The notes: generated from the sequence alone by a model not told the origin. A stretch of 64,000 nucleotides of DNA from an uncultured Alphaproteobacteria bacterium (GCA_944392295.1 CALXWE010000005.1:1-64000); one strand, 5' to 3'. Positions 45,709 to 55,592 are shown, counted from the stretch's first letter. Translations and numbers: made by a program.

Positions 45709-46676
45709 TATTTTTAAGCAACGAAGAAAAAGCGCAGTATACCGAATCTAAGGCTCGCTTTGAGGCGTATTACAATAAGGTATTGTTACCGCTGTTAGAG
45801 CAAAAAGAAGAGTTTCGTTTAAGATGCGTCGGCAGATTTAAAAAGTTGGCAGTTATGGCGCTTGTTATTTTGCCGATATTTATAGGCTTTGCTTTGTTTT
45901 GCCAGATTGATGTCAAAACGGATATTTTATGGAATGTCTTTTTAGCTTTGTGCGCTATTTTTATTTATGTATTGCGAGCTCCGTTTGTAGAATATCGTCA
46001 TAAAATTAAAAATGACGTAATGGGTGAATTTATCAAGTTTTTTACCGGGTTTTCATATGTCCAGGGCAAGCGGATGGATGAACACTTAATGAGCGAAAGT
46101 CTGATTTTTCCGGATTATGACGAATATACGGCAGATGATTGTTTTTTCGGAAAATATGACGATGTCGAAGTAAGTGTGTATGAGCAAACCTTAAAAGAAA
46201 TTCGCCACGGCGCCAAAGGACAGCGTTATAAAGTAACGGTATTTGAGGGTATATCGGTTGAACTGGGTATGAACAAACCCTTCAAAGGACAGACAATAGT
46301 CATTAAAGATTTAGGTATATTTAATTGCTTTAAAAGCTTTAAGCATATGGAAAGGGTAAAGTTGGAAGACGTAGTTTTTGAAAAAGAGTTTGAAGTTTTT
46401 TCCGACAATCAGATAGAAGCACGTTATTTACTGACTACCGCCTTTATGGAAAGAGTGTTAGAACTTAAAAAATTATATGCCGGTAAAACCATTCAGATAA
46501 GTTTTTATAATAAACATATATTGATAAATATAGATACCAATGAGGATATGTTTGAAGCTTGTTCATTTTTCAAAAGCAACATAAATCAAGCAAGATTTTT
46601 AAGAGTTTTTGATGAGTTTTGGACCATTTTTTCAATTATAAATATCTTAAAGCTTAACAGGCATATAGGTATGTAA
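45705..46676 (+). CDS. DUF3137 membrane protein
   Basis: The 323-residue protein has a soluble N-terminal helix, two membrane segments (about 48-90) and a large soluble domain with FPDYDEYTADDCFFGKYDDV, the DUF3137 pattern. DUF3137 genes often follow lemA, as here with a 4-base overlap. Role unknown. Confidence 0.85.
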   Translation: MIFLSNEEKAQYTESKARFEAYYNKVLLPLLEQKEEFRLRCVGRFKKLAVMALVILPIFIGFALFCQIDVKTDILWNVFLALCAIFIYVLRAPFVEYRHKIKNDVMGEFIKFFTGFSYVQGKRMDEHLMSESLIFPDYDEYTADDCFFGKYDDVEVSVYEQTLKEIRHGAKGQRYKVTVFEGISVELGMNKPFKGQTIVIKDLGIFNCFKSFKHMERVKLEDVVFEKEFEVFSDNQIEARYLLTTAFMERVLELKKLYAGKTIQISFYNKHILINIDTNEDMFEACSFFKSNINQARFLRVFDEFWTIFSIINILKLNRHIGM

Positions 46677-46690
46677 AAAAGGCAAAATAA

Positions 46691-46713
46691 AAAGCGGTTT
46701 TTTAGACCGCTTT
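46691..46713. terminator. Bidirectional terminator between DUF3137 and the split membrane gene
   Basis: The stem AAAGCGGT/ACCGCTTT is flanked by A and T runs. It overlaps the 3' end of the minus-strand gene. Confidence 0.75.
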
Positions 46714-47376
46714 TTGTTTTTTAATAAGGTGGTATTGCCACATAATAAGCATAACAAGGTATGGCAAAAACATTTCCGAACCTTCCTCCAGCAAAGCCCA
46801 TATTTCTATTTGATTTTGCGGTAAGTAAACGCCGTCATGGGCTTTACGCCAGTTGGAAGGAAATCTGTCGGCAAACTTAGCGCAAACCAAAACCGTACAT
46901 AAAACAGCAGTTGACCAGGTTACGGTATTTAGTTTAAAAAATGATGTAATCAAAAATTTGGTATATTTTACTGCCAAGTAAGCAAGCGCTGCAAAAATTA
47001 CTAAAAGTACCAAACCGAACACTATCTTTTCACCCCACGGATTATTCGGATTTAAGAAAAAGCGCGATTTAAAAGGAGTAGTATCGGTCTTAGACAAGTA
47101 GTGTTAAATGCCGGCCTCACGTAAAAAGGCACACATACCGAGGAACAAATAAACACCCCAAGATGTAATTTTATCGGTATAATCCTGTGCTAAATACATC
47201 ATGGAAGCGAGCATCAAGATGTAGCCGATATTAGTGAAAATTTCAATAATTTCACCTTCTTGGGTAATGATAAACTTTTGCTCGGGGAAAAATATTAATA
47301 CCGTGCAAATTAGAGTAAGCCAAGCCAAAGTAAAGGCAATCGGCGTAAATAAATAAGAAAGAAAAAGTTTTTTCAT
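46702..47376 (-). pseudogene. Membrane protein gene interrupted by one in-frame stop codon
   Basis: Two open segments, 47104-47376 (90 residues, MKKLFLSYLF...FLREAGI) and 46702-47097 (from a TTG, MSKTDTTPFKSRFF...), are in the same frame and separated only by TAA (47104-47106) and two codons: ...R-E-A-G-I-stop-H-Y-L-S-K-T-D-T-T. Read through, the 224-residue protein would have about five membrane segments and the NPNNPWGEKI, KFADRFPSN and LLEEGSEMFLP blocks of a known small membrane family in which REAGI(Q) runs on into the TDTT region. A CAA to TAA change explains the break. The second half has no ribosome site of its own. Confidence 0.75.
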
Positions 47377-47520
47377 GGTCCGTATCTCAAAATTATCTCA
47401 AAAAATATAACCGAATATATACTTCAAGTTGTGCGGAAAGGAATATTTTTTATAAAAAAATTAAAAGCTGTGGGTAAATAAGAATTTATATTGTTAAGGA
47501 GTTTTTGTGTAAAACAAAAA

Positions 47521-47548
47521 ATCCTCGTATCTGAAGCAATACGAGGAT
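47521..47548 (-). terminator. Terminator of the 700-residue protein gene
   Basis: The stem ATCCTCGTAT/ATACGAGGAT is followed on the minus strand by TTTTTTGTTTT. Confidence 0.85.
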
Positions 47549-47570
47549 TACAGATATTACAAATTATGGA

Positions 47571-49673
47571 CTATTTACGGTCTTGAGGCTTCATAACTTC
47601 AGGAGCCTTAGGAGCCGAGTTCATAATTTTTTCGGTAACGGGTTTATAAACCGTTTGCTGCCAAGGACTGGGCTTGTCATAAAGCTTTTCGCAAATTGAA
47701 AGTCCGACGCTTCTGAGAGCCGTTTCCGTAGGCAAGAACAAATCCATACCTTTTTCGGTTTTTTCCGTACTGTGAGCCACACCGTTAATAGTTCCGTGGG
47801 CATCGATTAAAACTCCGCCGATGGTAACGTTTTGGACAAAGGTATCCATCATAATTTCAGAGCCTTTATCTTCCGAATAACGGTAACCCGAAACCTTGCC
47901 GCTGTTATCAATATAGTTTTCGCCGTCGGCAAAATTATCAACATCAAGCATACCCAAAACCATAAATCCGTCTTGGTTAACTTTAGGCAGGTTTAGGTTA
48001 AGAGAAAGCGGTGTGTAGTTTGTGGTCTCATCTAACATGATAAGGGCAATATTTTTGCTGGGGTTAACGCGCACGGCGCGACCGGTAAGTTTTTTACCGT
48101 TAATGGTTTTCATATTATAAGAGTTATGGTCTTTATCAACCAAATCGGCAGAGGTTAAAACAAACGATTCTGATATAATAAGACCGGCGCCTTTTTTACC
48201 GTTGGTATTTTCTATTTCAACAACGGAAGCTCTGACTTTATATAAATTTTCAGGGCTTAAAACATCATAAGGAGGTCTGTCGACAATGCATAAGCTGTCA
48301 AAAGACTTGGTGTCTTGCTGCATATCAACCCAAGTATCATCAACTACAAACATTTTGCCGTCAGATGAAACACCGCTGCTTTCGGTAACCAAATTATCAA
48401 ATTGTTGATAATCGGTAACCACTCCGGCATTTTCAAGAACAACCGGGGTTGTAGGGGTTGCTGGAGTGCATCCGCAAGACTGTGTTAAAGCTGCGCAAGC
48501 CGGAGCATTAGTTTGCGGGCAAATAATCTGACACTGTTTAAAACATTGCAGTTCTTTCTGGAACTGGCATTTTGCCGGATTAAGAGCAATTTCTTCATCA
48601 ATCAAGGCGTTGCGCTGAGCGGTTAATTCTTCTGGGGTTAAGCGTACCATAAGTTGGTCTTCAAAGCCCGGTAGGTTACGCAAATTGCTTACGGCATCGG
48701 CGAAAGCATCTTCAACAAGTTTAATTTCGCCGTCTTTCATACCGTCATATAAATCGCTGTATCCGGTAGTTGAGCCTTCCCACAAAACCTGAGTTTTGGT
48801 TAAGTTGGTTAACCTCCAAACGACGGTCATTTCGGCAGAGCCGGTACGCGTATTTTGTTTTTGAACATCTTTCCAGTCATAACCGTCGCAAACGTTCATA
48901 AAGAAGTCGGTAATTTCGGCGGTTAAGATATATTCCGGCAAGGGTGAAGGAGTAGTTTGCAAGCACAAATCATCGGGGATTTTTACCAGATTATAGCAAT
49001 CGCCTGTAACCTCTTCAAACACCTTATTAAAGTTCATATCTTTTTCCATAATGCGGCCTTGATTTAAGATAGCCTCTTTATCGTAGCGGCGGCAGCCGAA
49101 TATACGGAAACGATAATTACCTAATTTTTCGCCGTAATCGGAACTATCGGAAAGGTTAAAATCGACGTGTTCCAAGAACAAAGGAGCCATAGCACAGCAA
49201 TCTCTGGCAACGGCCTGATAAATATAAGGAGTATAAGGAACAAGATAATTGGCAACTCTGGGCTTGGGCTGCTCGCAAGTTTCGCAAGGACCGGTATCAA
49301 ACAATGGGCCGCTGTTATGGCAGGTTACGCAAGGTCCGCCCGGAAAGAGGCTCCCGTCTTTATCTATAGGGCCGTTATCGCAATCTTTGCAAGGTCCGCC
49401 CGGGAAAAGGCTTCCGTCTTTATCGGTCGTGGTGGTTCCGACATTGTTGGCTGTTACCACGGTTGTTTGTTTTTTAACAACCACGTTTTGCTTAGGAGAG
49501 GTATAATTTACCAAACTGTTTTTGGACGGATTGCGGCGCTGAGCCATCATATCTTTAATTGAATATGGCGCTTGTCTTGACGCGGCCGAAAGCTCTGAAG
49601 GCGTAGCCAGAGCAAAAATCAGCAAAGCCGTTACCGAACTAAGCAGTAATTTGGTTAACCTAGATGTATTCAT
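47571..49673 (-). CDS. Secreted multidomain protein with inactive trypsin-like domain
   Basis: The product has 700 residues with a signal peptide (ending ELSAA). Three CxxC units follow at about 95-140 (GGPCKDC, GGPCVTC, TGPCETC), two of them inside the repeat DKDGSLFPGGPC. A middle domain (about 150-345) has a LpoB/CsgG-like strand pattern (YILTAEITDFF, GSAEMTVVWRLTNLTKTQVLWEGS). A second cysteine cluster lies near 365-405. Residues 477-660 align with HtrA/trypsin folds, but the catalytic positions are Asp510 (for His), Asn541 (for Asp) and Ile618 (for Ser). AAGGAG precedes the ATG. Likely a periplasmic binding or structural protein; no enzymatic activity expected. Confidence 0.82.
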   Translation of the reverse strand: MNTSRLTKLLLSSVTALLIFALATPSELSAASRQAPYSIKDMMAQRRNPSKNSLVNYTSPKQNVVVKKQTTVVTANNVGTTTTDKDGSLFPGGPCKDCDNGPIDKDGSLFPGGPCVTCHNSGPLFDTGPCETCEQPKPRVANYLVPYTPYIYQAVARDCCAMAPLFLEHVDFNLSDSSDYGEKLGNYRFRIFGCRRYDKEAILNQGRIMEKDMNFNKVFEEVTGDCYNLVKIPDDLCLQTTPSPLPEYILTAEITDFFMNVCDGYDWKDVQKQNTRTGSAEMTVVWRLTNLTKTQVLWEGSTTGYSDLYDGMKDGEIKLVEDAFADAVSNLRNLPGFEDQLMVRLTPEELTAQRNALIDEEIALNPAKCQFQKELQCFKQCQIICPQTNAPACAALTQSCGCTPATPTTPVVLENAGVVTDYQQFDNLVTESSGVSSDGKMFVVDDTWVDMQQDTKSFDSLCIVDRPPYDVLSPENLYKVRASVVEIENTNGKKGAGLIISESFVLTSADLVDKDHNSYNMKTINGKKLTGRAVRVNPSKNIALIMLDETTNYTPLSLNLNLPKVNQDGFMVLGMLDVDNFADGENYIDNSGKVSGYRYSEDKGSEIMMDTFVQNVTIGGVLIDAHGTINGVAHSTEKTEKGMDLFLPTETALRSVGLSICEKLYDKPSPWQQTVYKPVTEKIMNSAPKAPEVMKPQDRK

Positions 49674-49691
49674 TATAAATCTCCTTAAAGT

Positions 49692-51209
49692 TTACTGTGC
49701 CGGCATTATATGGCGAAAGTTTAATGCTTCGGCGATATGCATTTTAAGCACTTTTGTTTCATTTTGCAAGTCTGCAATTGTTCTTGCTAACCTCAAAGTA
49801 CGATGATAACCGCGAGCCGACAGTTTAAAACGGTCAGCAAAGTTAATCAAGAGTTGTTTTGCTTCCTCATCCAAATTTACGGCATCTTCCAATAAAGAGC
49901 CTTTAAGTTGAGAATTGGTATTTAAGTCAGGGGCGCCTAATTTGATGAAACGATCTTTTTGTATTTTTCGGGCACTAACCACGCGTTTTAGTACATCTTT
50001 GGAACTTTCGCTTTTGTTTTTATCAAAAATTTCCCAAGGATTAACGGGTGGAACAAAGACATGAATATCAATTCTGTCCATAAGCGGGCCGGAAATTTTA
50101 GACTGATATTCCTGACCGCAAAGCGGGGCTTTGGGGCATTCTTGACCGGCAACGCCCAAATAGCCGCAGCGGCAGGGGTTCATGGCGGCAATTAGCTGAA
50201 AGTGAGCCGGATAAGTATGGTGATATTCGGCTCTTGAGACGCTTACATAGCCTGTTTCAAGAGGTTGACGTAAAGCCTCTAAAGTTGCACGGCTAAATTC
50301 GGGCAATTCATCAAGAAACAGAACGCCGTTATGAGCCAAAGATATTTCCCCCGGCATAGCTTTTCTGCCTCCGCCGACCAAGGCTGCGCCAGATGCGCTG
50401 TGGTGAGGGTCGCGATAAGGGCGCGAAAAATCGAGTTCGCCGTTTTTTAACTCTCCGGCGATTGAGTGGATAACGCAAGTTTCCAGAGCCTCTTGCGGGG
50501 TAAGCGGCGGTAAAATGGAAGTAAGTCTGGCCGCGAGCATAGATTTTCCGGCTCCCGGAGGTCCGACCATCAGCATATTATGAGCGCCGGCGGCGGCAAT
50601 TTCGAGGGCGCGTTTAGCGGCTTCTTGTCCTTTAATGTCGGCCAGATCCAAATTGTTTGATGTTTCAAGTCTTTTTTTAGCGGTCGGAAAGGGCAGAGTT
50701 TGCACGCCTTTAAAATGATTAATAAGCGAGAGCAAATCGGGAGCGGCGACAATCGTTTTTAAGCCGCCCCAAACAGCTTCACTGCCTTGAGCTTGCGGGC
50801 AGATAAGCCCTTTATTTTGCTGATTGGCTCTGATAGCGACCGGCAACACACCGTTAACCGGCATAATGGTATTATCAAGTCCGAGTTCGCCTAAAGCGAC
50901 ATAATCGGCAATTTCTTCCTGAGGCAAGATTTGCATACAGGTTAAAATGCCAAGAGCAATAGGCAAGTCAAAATGCGAGCCTTCTTTTAACAGATTAGCC
51001 GGAGCCAGGTTTACGGTAACACGTTTAGCCGGAAAGCTGATACCTATGGACTGGAAGGCAGCTTTAACGCGTTCTTTACTTTCGGCGACGGTTTTATCGG
51101 GCAGACCGACGATAGTAAAAGCCGGAATTCCGGAGCTTATTTGCACCTGAACGTCGACATCGGCGATATCCAGCCCGTTAAAAGCAATAGTGTTAACTTT
51201 AGCCTGCAT
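49692..51209 (-). CDS. comM: ComM/YifB family AAA+ ATPase
   Basis: ComM is a hexameric helicase that promotes branch migration during natural transformation. The 505-residue protein has an N-terminal Lon-like domain (IVGLPDKTVAESKERVKAA), Walker A GPPGAGKSMLAARL, FLDELPEFSR as Walker B region, and a zinc-type CRCGYLG...C...C segment. It lies four bases after a small lipoprotein gene. The link with the pseudopilins of this window (competence-type pili) is suggestive only. Confidence 0.93.
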   Translation of the reverse strand: MQAKVNTIAFNGLDIADVDVQVQISSGIPAFTIVGLPDKTVAESKERVKAAFQSIGISFPAKRVTVNLAPANLLKEGSHFDLPIALGILTCMQILPQEEIADYVALGELGLDNTIMPVNGVLPVAIRANQQNKGLICPQAQGSEAVWGGLKTIVAAPDLLSLINHFKGVQTLPFPTAKKRLETSNNLDLADIKGQEAAKRALEIAAAGAHNMLMVGPPGAGKSMLAARLTSILPPLTPQEALETCVIHSIAGELKNGELDFSRPYRDPHHSASGAALVGGGRKAMPGEISLAHNGVLFLDELPEFSRATLEALRQPLETGYVSVSRAEYHHTYPAHFQLIAAMNPCRCGYLGVAGQECPKAPLCGQEYQSKISGPLMDRIDIHVFVPPVNPWEIFDKNKSESSKDVLKRVVSARKIQKDRFIKLGAPDLNTNSQLKGSLLEDAVNLDEEAKQLLINFADRFKLSARGYHRTLRLARTIADLQNETKVLKMHIAEALNFRHIMPAQ

Positions 51210-51213
51210 CTCT

Positions 51214-51534
51214 TTACCACCTCGGAATTACTTCACCTTTTCTCCAGCGGCGAGTAGGATAAGTGTCGGCTTTTAAGAAGTCATACTGAGCGGGAAATTG
51301 CGGAATATCTTTTAAGCGGACATAGCCTTTTTGTTCAAAATGTTTAGCGCAATCATCTGCCGATAAGTTTTGCGAGGCAAAGCAGTAGAGGAGCACTCTG
51401 GATTTTAGGTTTTGCAAAGCAATAACGTTATCTTGAGCAAGCGGAACGTCATAAACGGGCTCTTGCTTAGTTGAGGAGCAGGCGCCGATAAATAAACACA
51501 AAGCCGCAATGGCTGATATTTTCAAATGTTTCAT
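51214..51534 (-). CDS. Small lipoprotein of unknown function
   Basis: The 106-residue protein has a signal peptide with lipobox IGAC (Cys19) and a short basic C terminus (YPTRRWRKGEVIPRW). AAGGA precedes ATG 51534. It is immediately upstream of comM in the same operon. I do not recognise a family. Confidence 0.75.
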   Translation of the reverse strand: MKHLKISAIAALCLFIGACSSTKQEPVYDVPLAQDNVIALQNLKSRVLLYCFASQNLSADDCAKHFEQKGYVRLKDIPQFPAQYDFLKADTYPTRRWRKGEVIPRW

Positions 51535-51726
51535 GGGTATAAAATCCTTATAAATACTGCCAAGATAATATCAATTATTTATTAAAATAACCTTTATAAA
51601 AAAACACTTGCAAAAATAAAGTTTTAGGTTATATTAGCGCTTGTCCTTGCCGTAGAAGTTTTTTTACGGCTATACATTAACCGGGCGGAAACGCCCATTT
51701 GTTGAGAATCCATAAGGAGATTTTAT

Positions 51727-52074
51727 ATGTCAAATTACGAGAGCGTGCTCATTGCACGTCAAGATCTCGGCGCTTCTCAAGTAAACAGCCTTGTATCAGA
51801 ATTGAGCGAAGCTGTAAAGAAAGAGGGCGGTGAGGTAGTAAAGGTAGATAACTGGGGTTTAAAAAACCTTGCTTATCGTATTAAAAAGAACCGCAAAGGT
51901 TATTATGTTTTATTAAACATTGTAGCTCCAGCCAAAGCAATTTTTGAATATGAACGTTTAATGCGTTTGAACGAAGACATCATTCGTTACATGACCATTA
52001 AAGTAGAAGAATTCAACAACGAGATGACATCTGATGAAGATGTAGCAGCTGTTGAAGCCGAAGTTGAAGCATAA
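51727..52074 (+). CDS. rpsF: 30S ribosomal protein S6
   Basis: The 115-residue protein starts [15 protein letters not shown] and has [23 protein letters not shown], the S6 core, with an acidic C-terminal tail ([13 protein letters not shown]). It is the first gene of rpsF-rpsR-rplI. AAGGAG precedes the ATG. The 190-bp upstream gap holds GCCGTAGAAGTTTTTTTACGGC, a hairpin that may be part of a ribosomal-protein leader. Confidence 0.97.
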   Translation: MSNYESVLIARQDLGASQVNSLVSELSEAVKKEGGEVVKVDNWGLKNLAYRIKKNRKGYYVLLNIVAPAKAIFEYERLMRLNEDIIRYMTIKVEEFNNEMTSDEDVAAVEAEVEA

Positions 52075-52085
52075 GGAGAGATAAG

Positions 52086-52310
52086 ATGGCAAAACAAACA
52101 TTTTTCAAAAGAAAATCTTGTCCTTTCTCCGGTGAAAACGCTTTGAGAATTGACTACAAAGATGTAAAACTTCTTTCCAGATTTATCTCTGAAAGAGGAA
52201 AGATTATTCCGAGTCGTATCACTTCTGTTTCAGCCAAGAAGCAAAGAGAATTGGCTCGTGCCATTAAACGTGCACGTTACATCGGCTTATTGCCGTATGT
52301 GGCTCAATAA
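52086..52310 (+). CDS. rpsR: 30S ribosomal protein S18
   Basis: The 74-residue protein has the S18 core [19 protein letters not shown] and [22 protein letters not shown]. It binds S6 in the 30S platform, which fits its place between rpsF and rplI. Confidence 0.97.
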   Translation: MAKQTFFKRKSCPFSGENALRIDYKDVKLLSRFISERGKIIPSRITSVSAKKQRELARAIKRARYIGLLPYVAQ

Positions 52311-52325
52311 GGGGAGGGTTTGGAA

Positions 52326-52811
52326 ATGGAAATCATTCTTCTTGAACACGTAGAAAAATTAGGCAAAATGGGTGATAAAGTAAATGTAAAGAACGGCTAT
52401 GCCCGTAACTATTTATTGCCCAGCAAAAAAGCATTGCGTGCAACCGAGGCAAACGTTGCTTTCTTTGAAAAGCAAAAAGCTGAATTAGAAGCACATAACA
52501 AGGCTTTACTTGAAAAAGCAACTGAAAAAGCTGAAGCTTTGAAAGGTTTCAAAGCCGTACTTATTCGTCAAGCAGCCGAAACCGGACAATTATATGGTTC
52601 TGTTACCATTCGTGACATTGCCGCAGCAATTAAAGAAGCCGGTTTTGATGTTGAGCGTAGATATGTTTACTTAGAAAAACCCATTAAAGATTTGGGTGTA
52701 TACCAAGTAAAATTAAACTTGCATCCTGAAGTTTCACAAACAATTTTGGTAAACGTAGCCAGAACTGCTGATGAAGCTGCTAAGCAAGAAAAAGCTTTTT
52801 CGCAAGAATAA
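52326..52811 (+). CDS. rplI: 50S ribosomal protein L9
   Basis: The 161-residue protein has the L9 signature GDKVNVKNGYARNYLLPSKKA and a long connecting helix. The ATG at 52326 (MEIILLEHVEKLG) is the family start; a TTG two codons earlier is in the leader GGGGAGGG. Last gene of rpsF-rpsR-rplI. Confidence 0.96.
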   Translation: MEIILLEHVEKLGKMGDKVNVKNGYARNYLLPSKKALRATEANVAFFEKQKAELEAHNKALLEKATEKAEALKGFKAVLIRQAAETGQLYGSVTIRDIAAAIKEAGFDVERRYVYLEKPIKDLGVYQVKLNLHPEVSQTILVNVARTADEAAKQEKAFSQE

Positions 52812-52832
52812 TAGCTTTGTAAGCAAAATAAA

Positions 52833-52860
52833 AAAACCTCTGCCGATAAGCAGAGGTTTT
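52833..52860 (+). terminator. Terminator after rplI
   Basis: The stem AAAACCTCTGC/GCAGAGGTTTT is followed by TATTTT. Confidence 0.85.
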
Positions 52861-52885
52861 TATTTTGTCTGAGTGCAACGAAGTT

Positions 52886-53500
52886 CTAATTATTATAATA
52901 ATCCCAATTAACAAAAACATGACATCCTTTCACACCCTCACATACCCGACACATATCATCCATATCAGCGATGGTCATATCGCGTAAGCAGTTTCCTTCG
53001 GAGCATAAGGCGTCACCATACTTACGATCTAAAGCATCAACAGTATCATCGCTATTATAACGGTGTATATAGCTAAAATCAATTAAATGGCTACGTTCTT
53101 TGGCAAGAGCTAGTAAATTGCGACAAATTTCCATATTTAACTCTGAGTTATTAGTAATTTTAATACCTAAAGCAAATCCCGGGTGATGATTTTCAATCCA
53201 AATAGAGGAGTTAAATACATCAAAAACATAGCTACTTCCGGCATTGTTTTTCATACCATCGGGTATGGCATTAAGTTTTACCAGTAAAGGGATAAGCATT
53301 TCAGAGTTATCGTTACGTAATTTTTCAGTATTTATCAAAGTATAATCCAAAAGTTGAGATATTTGCTCGGTTTGTTTATTAAGCTTATATTTAGTCATGG
53401 CTTTAGAGTAGCCGGAAATAGCCCCGACGGAAAGTACACCGATAATGGCAAGAACGCCCAACATTTCGACCATAGACCGCCCAAGTTCATTAAATTTCAT
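52886..53500 (-). CDS. Type IV pilin-like (pseudopilin) protein
   Basis: The 204-residue protein begins MKFNELGRSMVEMLGV, with a six-residue leader, prepilin cleavage expected after Gly7, and a hydrophobic helix. After KYKLNKQTEQ the sequence diverges from the paralogue at 30972 but keeps a terminal CxxCxxxxxC cluster (DMCRVCEGVKGC). Such proteins assemble into pili or secretion pseudopili; which one is unknown. The leader is a conserved element (53501-53586). The DNA of the first ~70 codons is far more similar between paralogues than the rest. Confidence 0.85.
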   Translation of the reverse strand: MKFNELGRSMVEMLGVLAIIGVLSVGAISGYSKAMTKYKLNKQTEQISQLLDYTLINTEKLRNDNSEMLIPLLVKLNAIPDGMKNNAGSSYVFDVFNSSIWIENHHPGFALGIKITNNSELNMEICRNLLALAKERSHLIDFSYIHRYNSDDTVDALDRKYGDALCSEGNCLRDMTIADMDDMCRVCEGVKGCHVFVNWDYYNN

Positions 53501-53586
53501 CTAAAAACCTCCGAAGTTTTGTTCGTTAAAGGCATTTAAACAAAATCATAAACCGTTTTTTTTTTTTTGCAATCAAAAAGAGTCTA
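53501..53586 (-). promoter_or_regulatory. Pseudopilin promoter/leader, copy C, with 13-nt A tract
   Basis: On the minus strand TTGCAA (53567-53572), an A tract of 13 (53556-53568) and TATGAT (53545-53550) are separated by 16 bp, one more than in the other two copies. The leader ends CGGAGGTTTTTAG-ATG. Confidence 0.65.
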
Positions 53587-53606
53587 GGCTCTGCAAAGTT
53601 TATGCC

Positions 53607-55592
53607 TTACAGATTTTTAAGAGCCAGAGCTTCCAGTTCTTTTAGCTTGTCGCGATAAAGAGCGGCTTGTTCAAACTCTAAGTTAAGAGCGGCCTCTTTC
53701 ATAAGTTTGGTATATTCTTTAATTTTCTTTTCAACGTTTTTAATTTCTTCAACCTTTTGCGTATCATCTTTAACAAAATCGGTTTCGGTCATTTCTTTTA
53801 AGGTAGAAGAAATACTCTTTTTAATGGTTTGCGGAGTAATGCCGTTAGCCAGATTATATTTGATTTGTTTTTCGCGGCGCCGATTCGTTTCATCTAAGGC
53901 CTGTTTAATAGAGCCGGTGATTTTATCGGCATACAAAATAACTCTTCCGTTGGCATTACGAGCTGCACGCCCGATAGTTTGAATAAGTGAACGAGTGGAA
54001 CGTAAAAAGCCTTCTTTATCGGCATCAAGTATGGCAACCAATGAACATTCAGGAATATCCAAACCTTCGCGAAGTAAGTTAATACCGACCAGAACATCAA
54101 ACTTGCCAAGACGTAAATCACGGATAATTTCAATACGTTCCAAGGTATCAATATCCGAGTGCATATAACGAACTTTAATATCGTTATCATTTAAGTATTC
54201 GGTTAAATCTTCCGCCATTTTTTTGGTTAAGGTTGTAACCAAAACTCTTTCACCTTTGGCGGCGGTTTTGACACATTCATCCATTAAGTCATCAACCTGA
54301 TTTTCAACCGGGCGGATAATACATAACGGATCGGTCAAGCCGGTCGGGCGAATAATCTGTTCGGCAAAGGTTCCGCCGCTTTGTTGGAGTTCCCAATCTC
54401 CGGGGGTTGCCGAAACAAAAATACTTTGCGGACGCATGGCATCCCATTCTTCAAACTTTAACGGACGGTTATCAATACACGACGGCAAGCGGAAGCCATA
54501 ATCGGCAAGCGTGCTTTTACGATTAAAGTCGCCTCGATACATAGCCCCTATTTGCGGTATGGAAATATGACTTTCATCTACAAACAACAGGGCGTTTTTG
54601 GGAAAATATTCAAACAAGGTCGGCGGTGGTTCACCCGGATTACGCCCGGTTAAATAGCGCGAATAATTTTCAATACCCTTGCAATGACCGGTAGTTTCAA
54701 GCATTTCAAGATCAAAACGAGTGCGTTGTTCCAAGCGCTGTGCTTCTAAGAGTTTATTTTGCGATTTTAACTCTTGCAGACGGATTTGCAAATCTTCTCT
54801 GATGTGGGTAATAGCTTGCGATAAAGCGGGTCTAGGGGTTACATAGTGATTGGCCGGATAAACGGTAATTTCTTTTAAATCGGCAGTTTTTTTGGAGGTA
54901 AGAGCATCAATTTCGGTAATGCTTTCGATTTCATCGCCAAAGAAAGATATTCGCCAAGCGCGGTCTTCATAGTGAGCCGGAAAAATATCTAAAGTATCAC
55001 CGTTTACTCTAAAAGTACTACGCACAAAGTTTATTTGATTGCGTTCATATTGCAGTTCTGCCAAGTTACGATAAATATCTTGTGGGTCAATAACATCACC
55101 AACTTTTAAGCCAAAAGCCATGGAAGAATACGATTCCATACTGCCCAAACCGTATATGCATGAAACAGAGGCGACGATAATAACATCATTTTCTTCCAAA
55201 ACGTTACGAGTTGCACCATGGCGCATACGATCGATTTGTTCATTGATAGCCGAATCTTTTTCAATATAAGTATCGGTTTTAGGAATATAGGCTTCAGGTT
55301 GGTAGTAATCGTAATACGAAACAAAATACTCAACCTTATTGTGCGGGAAAAATTCTTTCATTTCCGAGTAGAGTTGAGCGGCCAAAATTTTATTTGGAGC
55401 CATAATCAAGGCCGGTCTTTGGGCTTGTTCGATAATTTTAGCCATGGTAAAAGTTTTACCCGAGCCCGTAACGCCTAACAAAACTTGCGAACGTTGTCCG
55501 TTTTCAAGTCCCTGACATAATTCGGCAATAGCCTGGGGTTGGTCTCCCGAAGGCGTAAACGGACTTTCTAATTTAAACTTTTTTTGCTGCAT
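53607..55592 (-). CDS. uvrB: Excinuclease ABC subunit B
   Basis: UvrB is the damage-verifying helicase of nucleotide excision repair. The 661-residue protein has Walker [13 protein letters not shown], the beta-hairpin [12 protein letters not shown], helicase motifs ([23 protein letters not shown]-type segment [12 protein letters not shown]) and a C-terminal UVR domain ([19 protein letters not shown]). ATG 55592 has GAGG upstream; an upstream in-frame start would add residues unlike the family. Usual length is about 670. Confidence 0.96.
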   Translation of the reverse strand: MQQKKFKLESPFTPSGDQPQAIAELCQGLENGQRSQVLLGVTGSGKTFTMAKIIEQAQRPALIMAPNKILAAQLYSEMKEFFPHNKVEYFVSYYDYYQPEAYIPKTDTYIEKDSAINEQIDRMRHGATRNVLEENDVIIVASVSCIYGLGSMESYSSMAFGLKVGDVIDPQDIYRNLAELQYERNQINFVRSTFRVNGDTLDIFPAHYEDRAWRISFFGDEIESITEIDALTSKKTADLKEITVYPANHYVTPRPALSQAITHIREDLQIRLQELKSQNKLLEAQRLEQRTRFDLEMLETTGHCKGIENYSRYLTGRNPGEPPPTLFEYFPKNALLFVDESHISIPQIGAMYRGDFNRKSTLADYGFRLPSCIDNRPLKFEEWDAMRPQSIFVSATPGDWELQQSGGTFAEQIIRPTGLTDPLCIIRPVENQVDDLMDECVKTAAKGERVLVTTLTKKMAEDLTEYLNDNDIKVRYMHSDIDTLERIEIIRDLRLGKFDVLVGINLLREGLDIPECSLVAILDADKEGFLRSTRSLIQTIGRAARNANGRVILYADKITGSIKQALDETNRRREKQIKYNLANGITPQTIKKSISSTLKEMTETDFVKDDTQKVEEIKNVEKKIKEYTKLMKEAALNLEFEQAALYRDKLKELEALALKNL

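Noticed and set aside
49285-49350. CVTCH as a c-type heme attachment site in the 700-residue protein
   Set aside because: Only one of three CxxC units has a following His, and no heme-binding fold or distal ligand is apparent; it fits the CxxC repeat better.
49167-49562. Plus-strand frames antisense to the CxxC repeat region
   Set aside because: They reflect the repeated DKDGSLFPGGPC codons read backwards.
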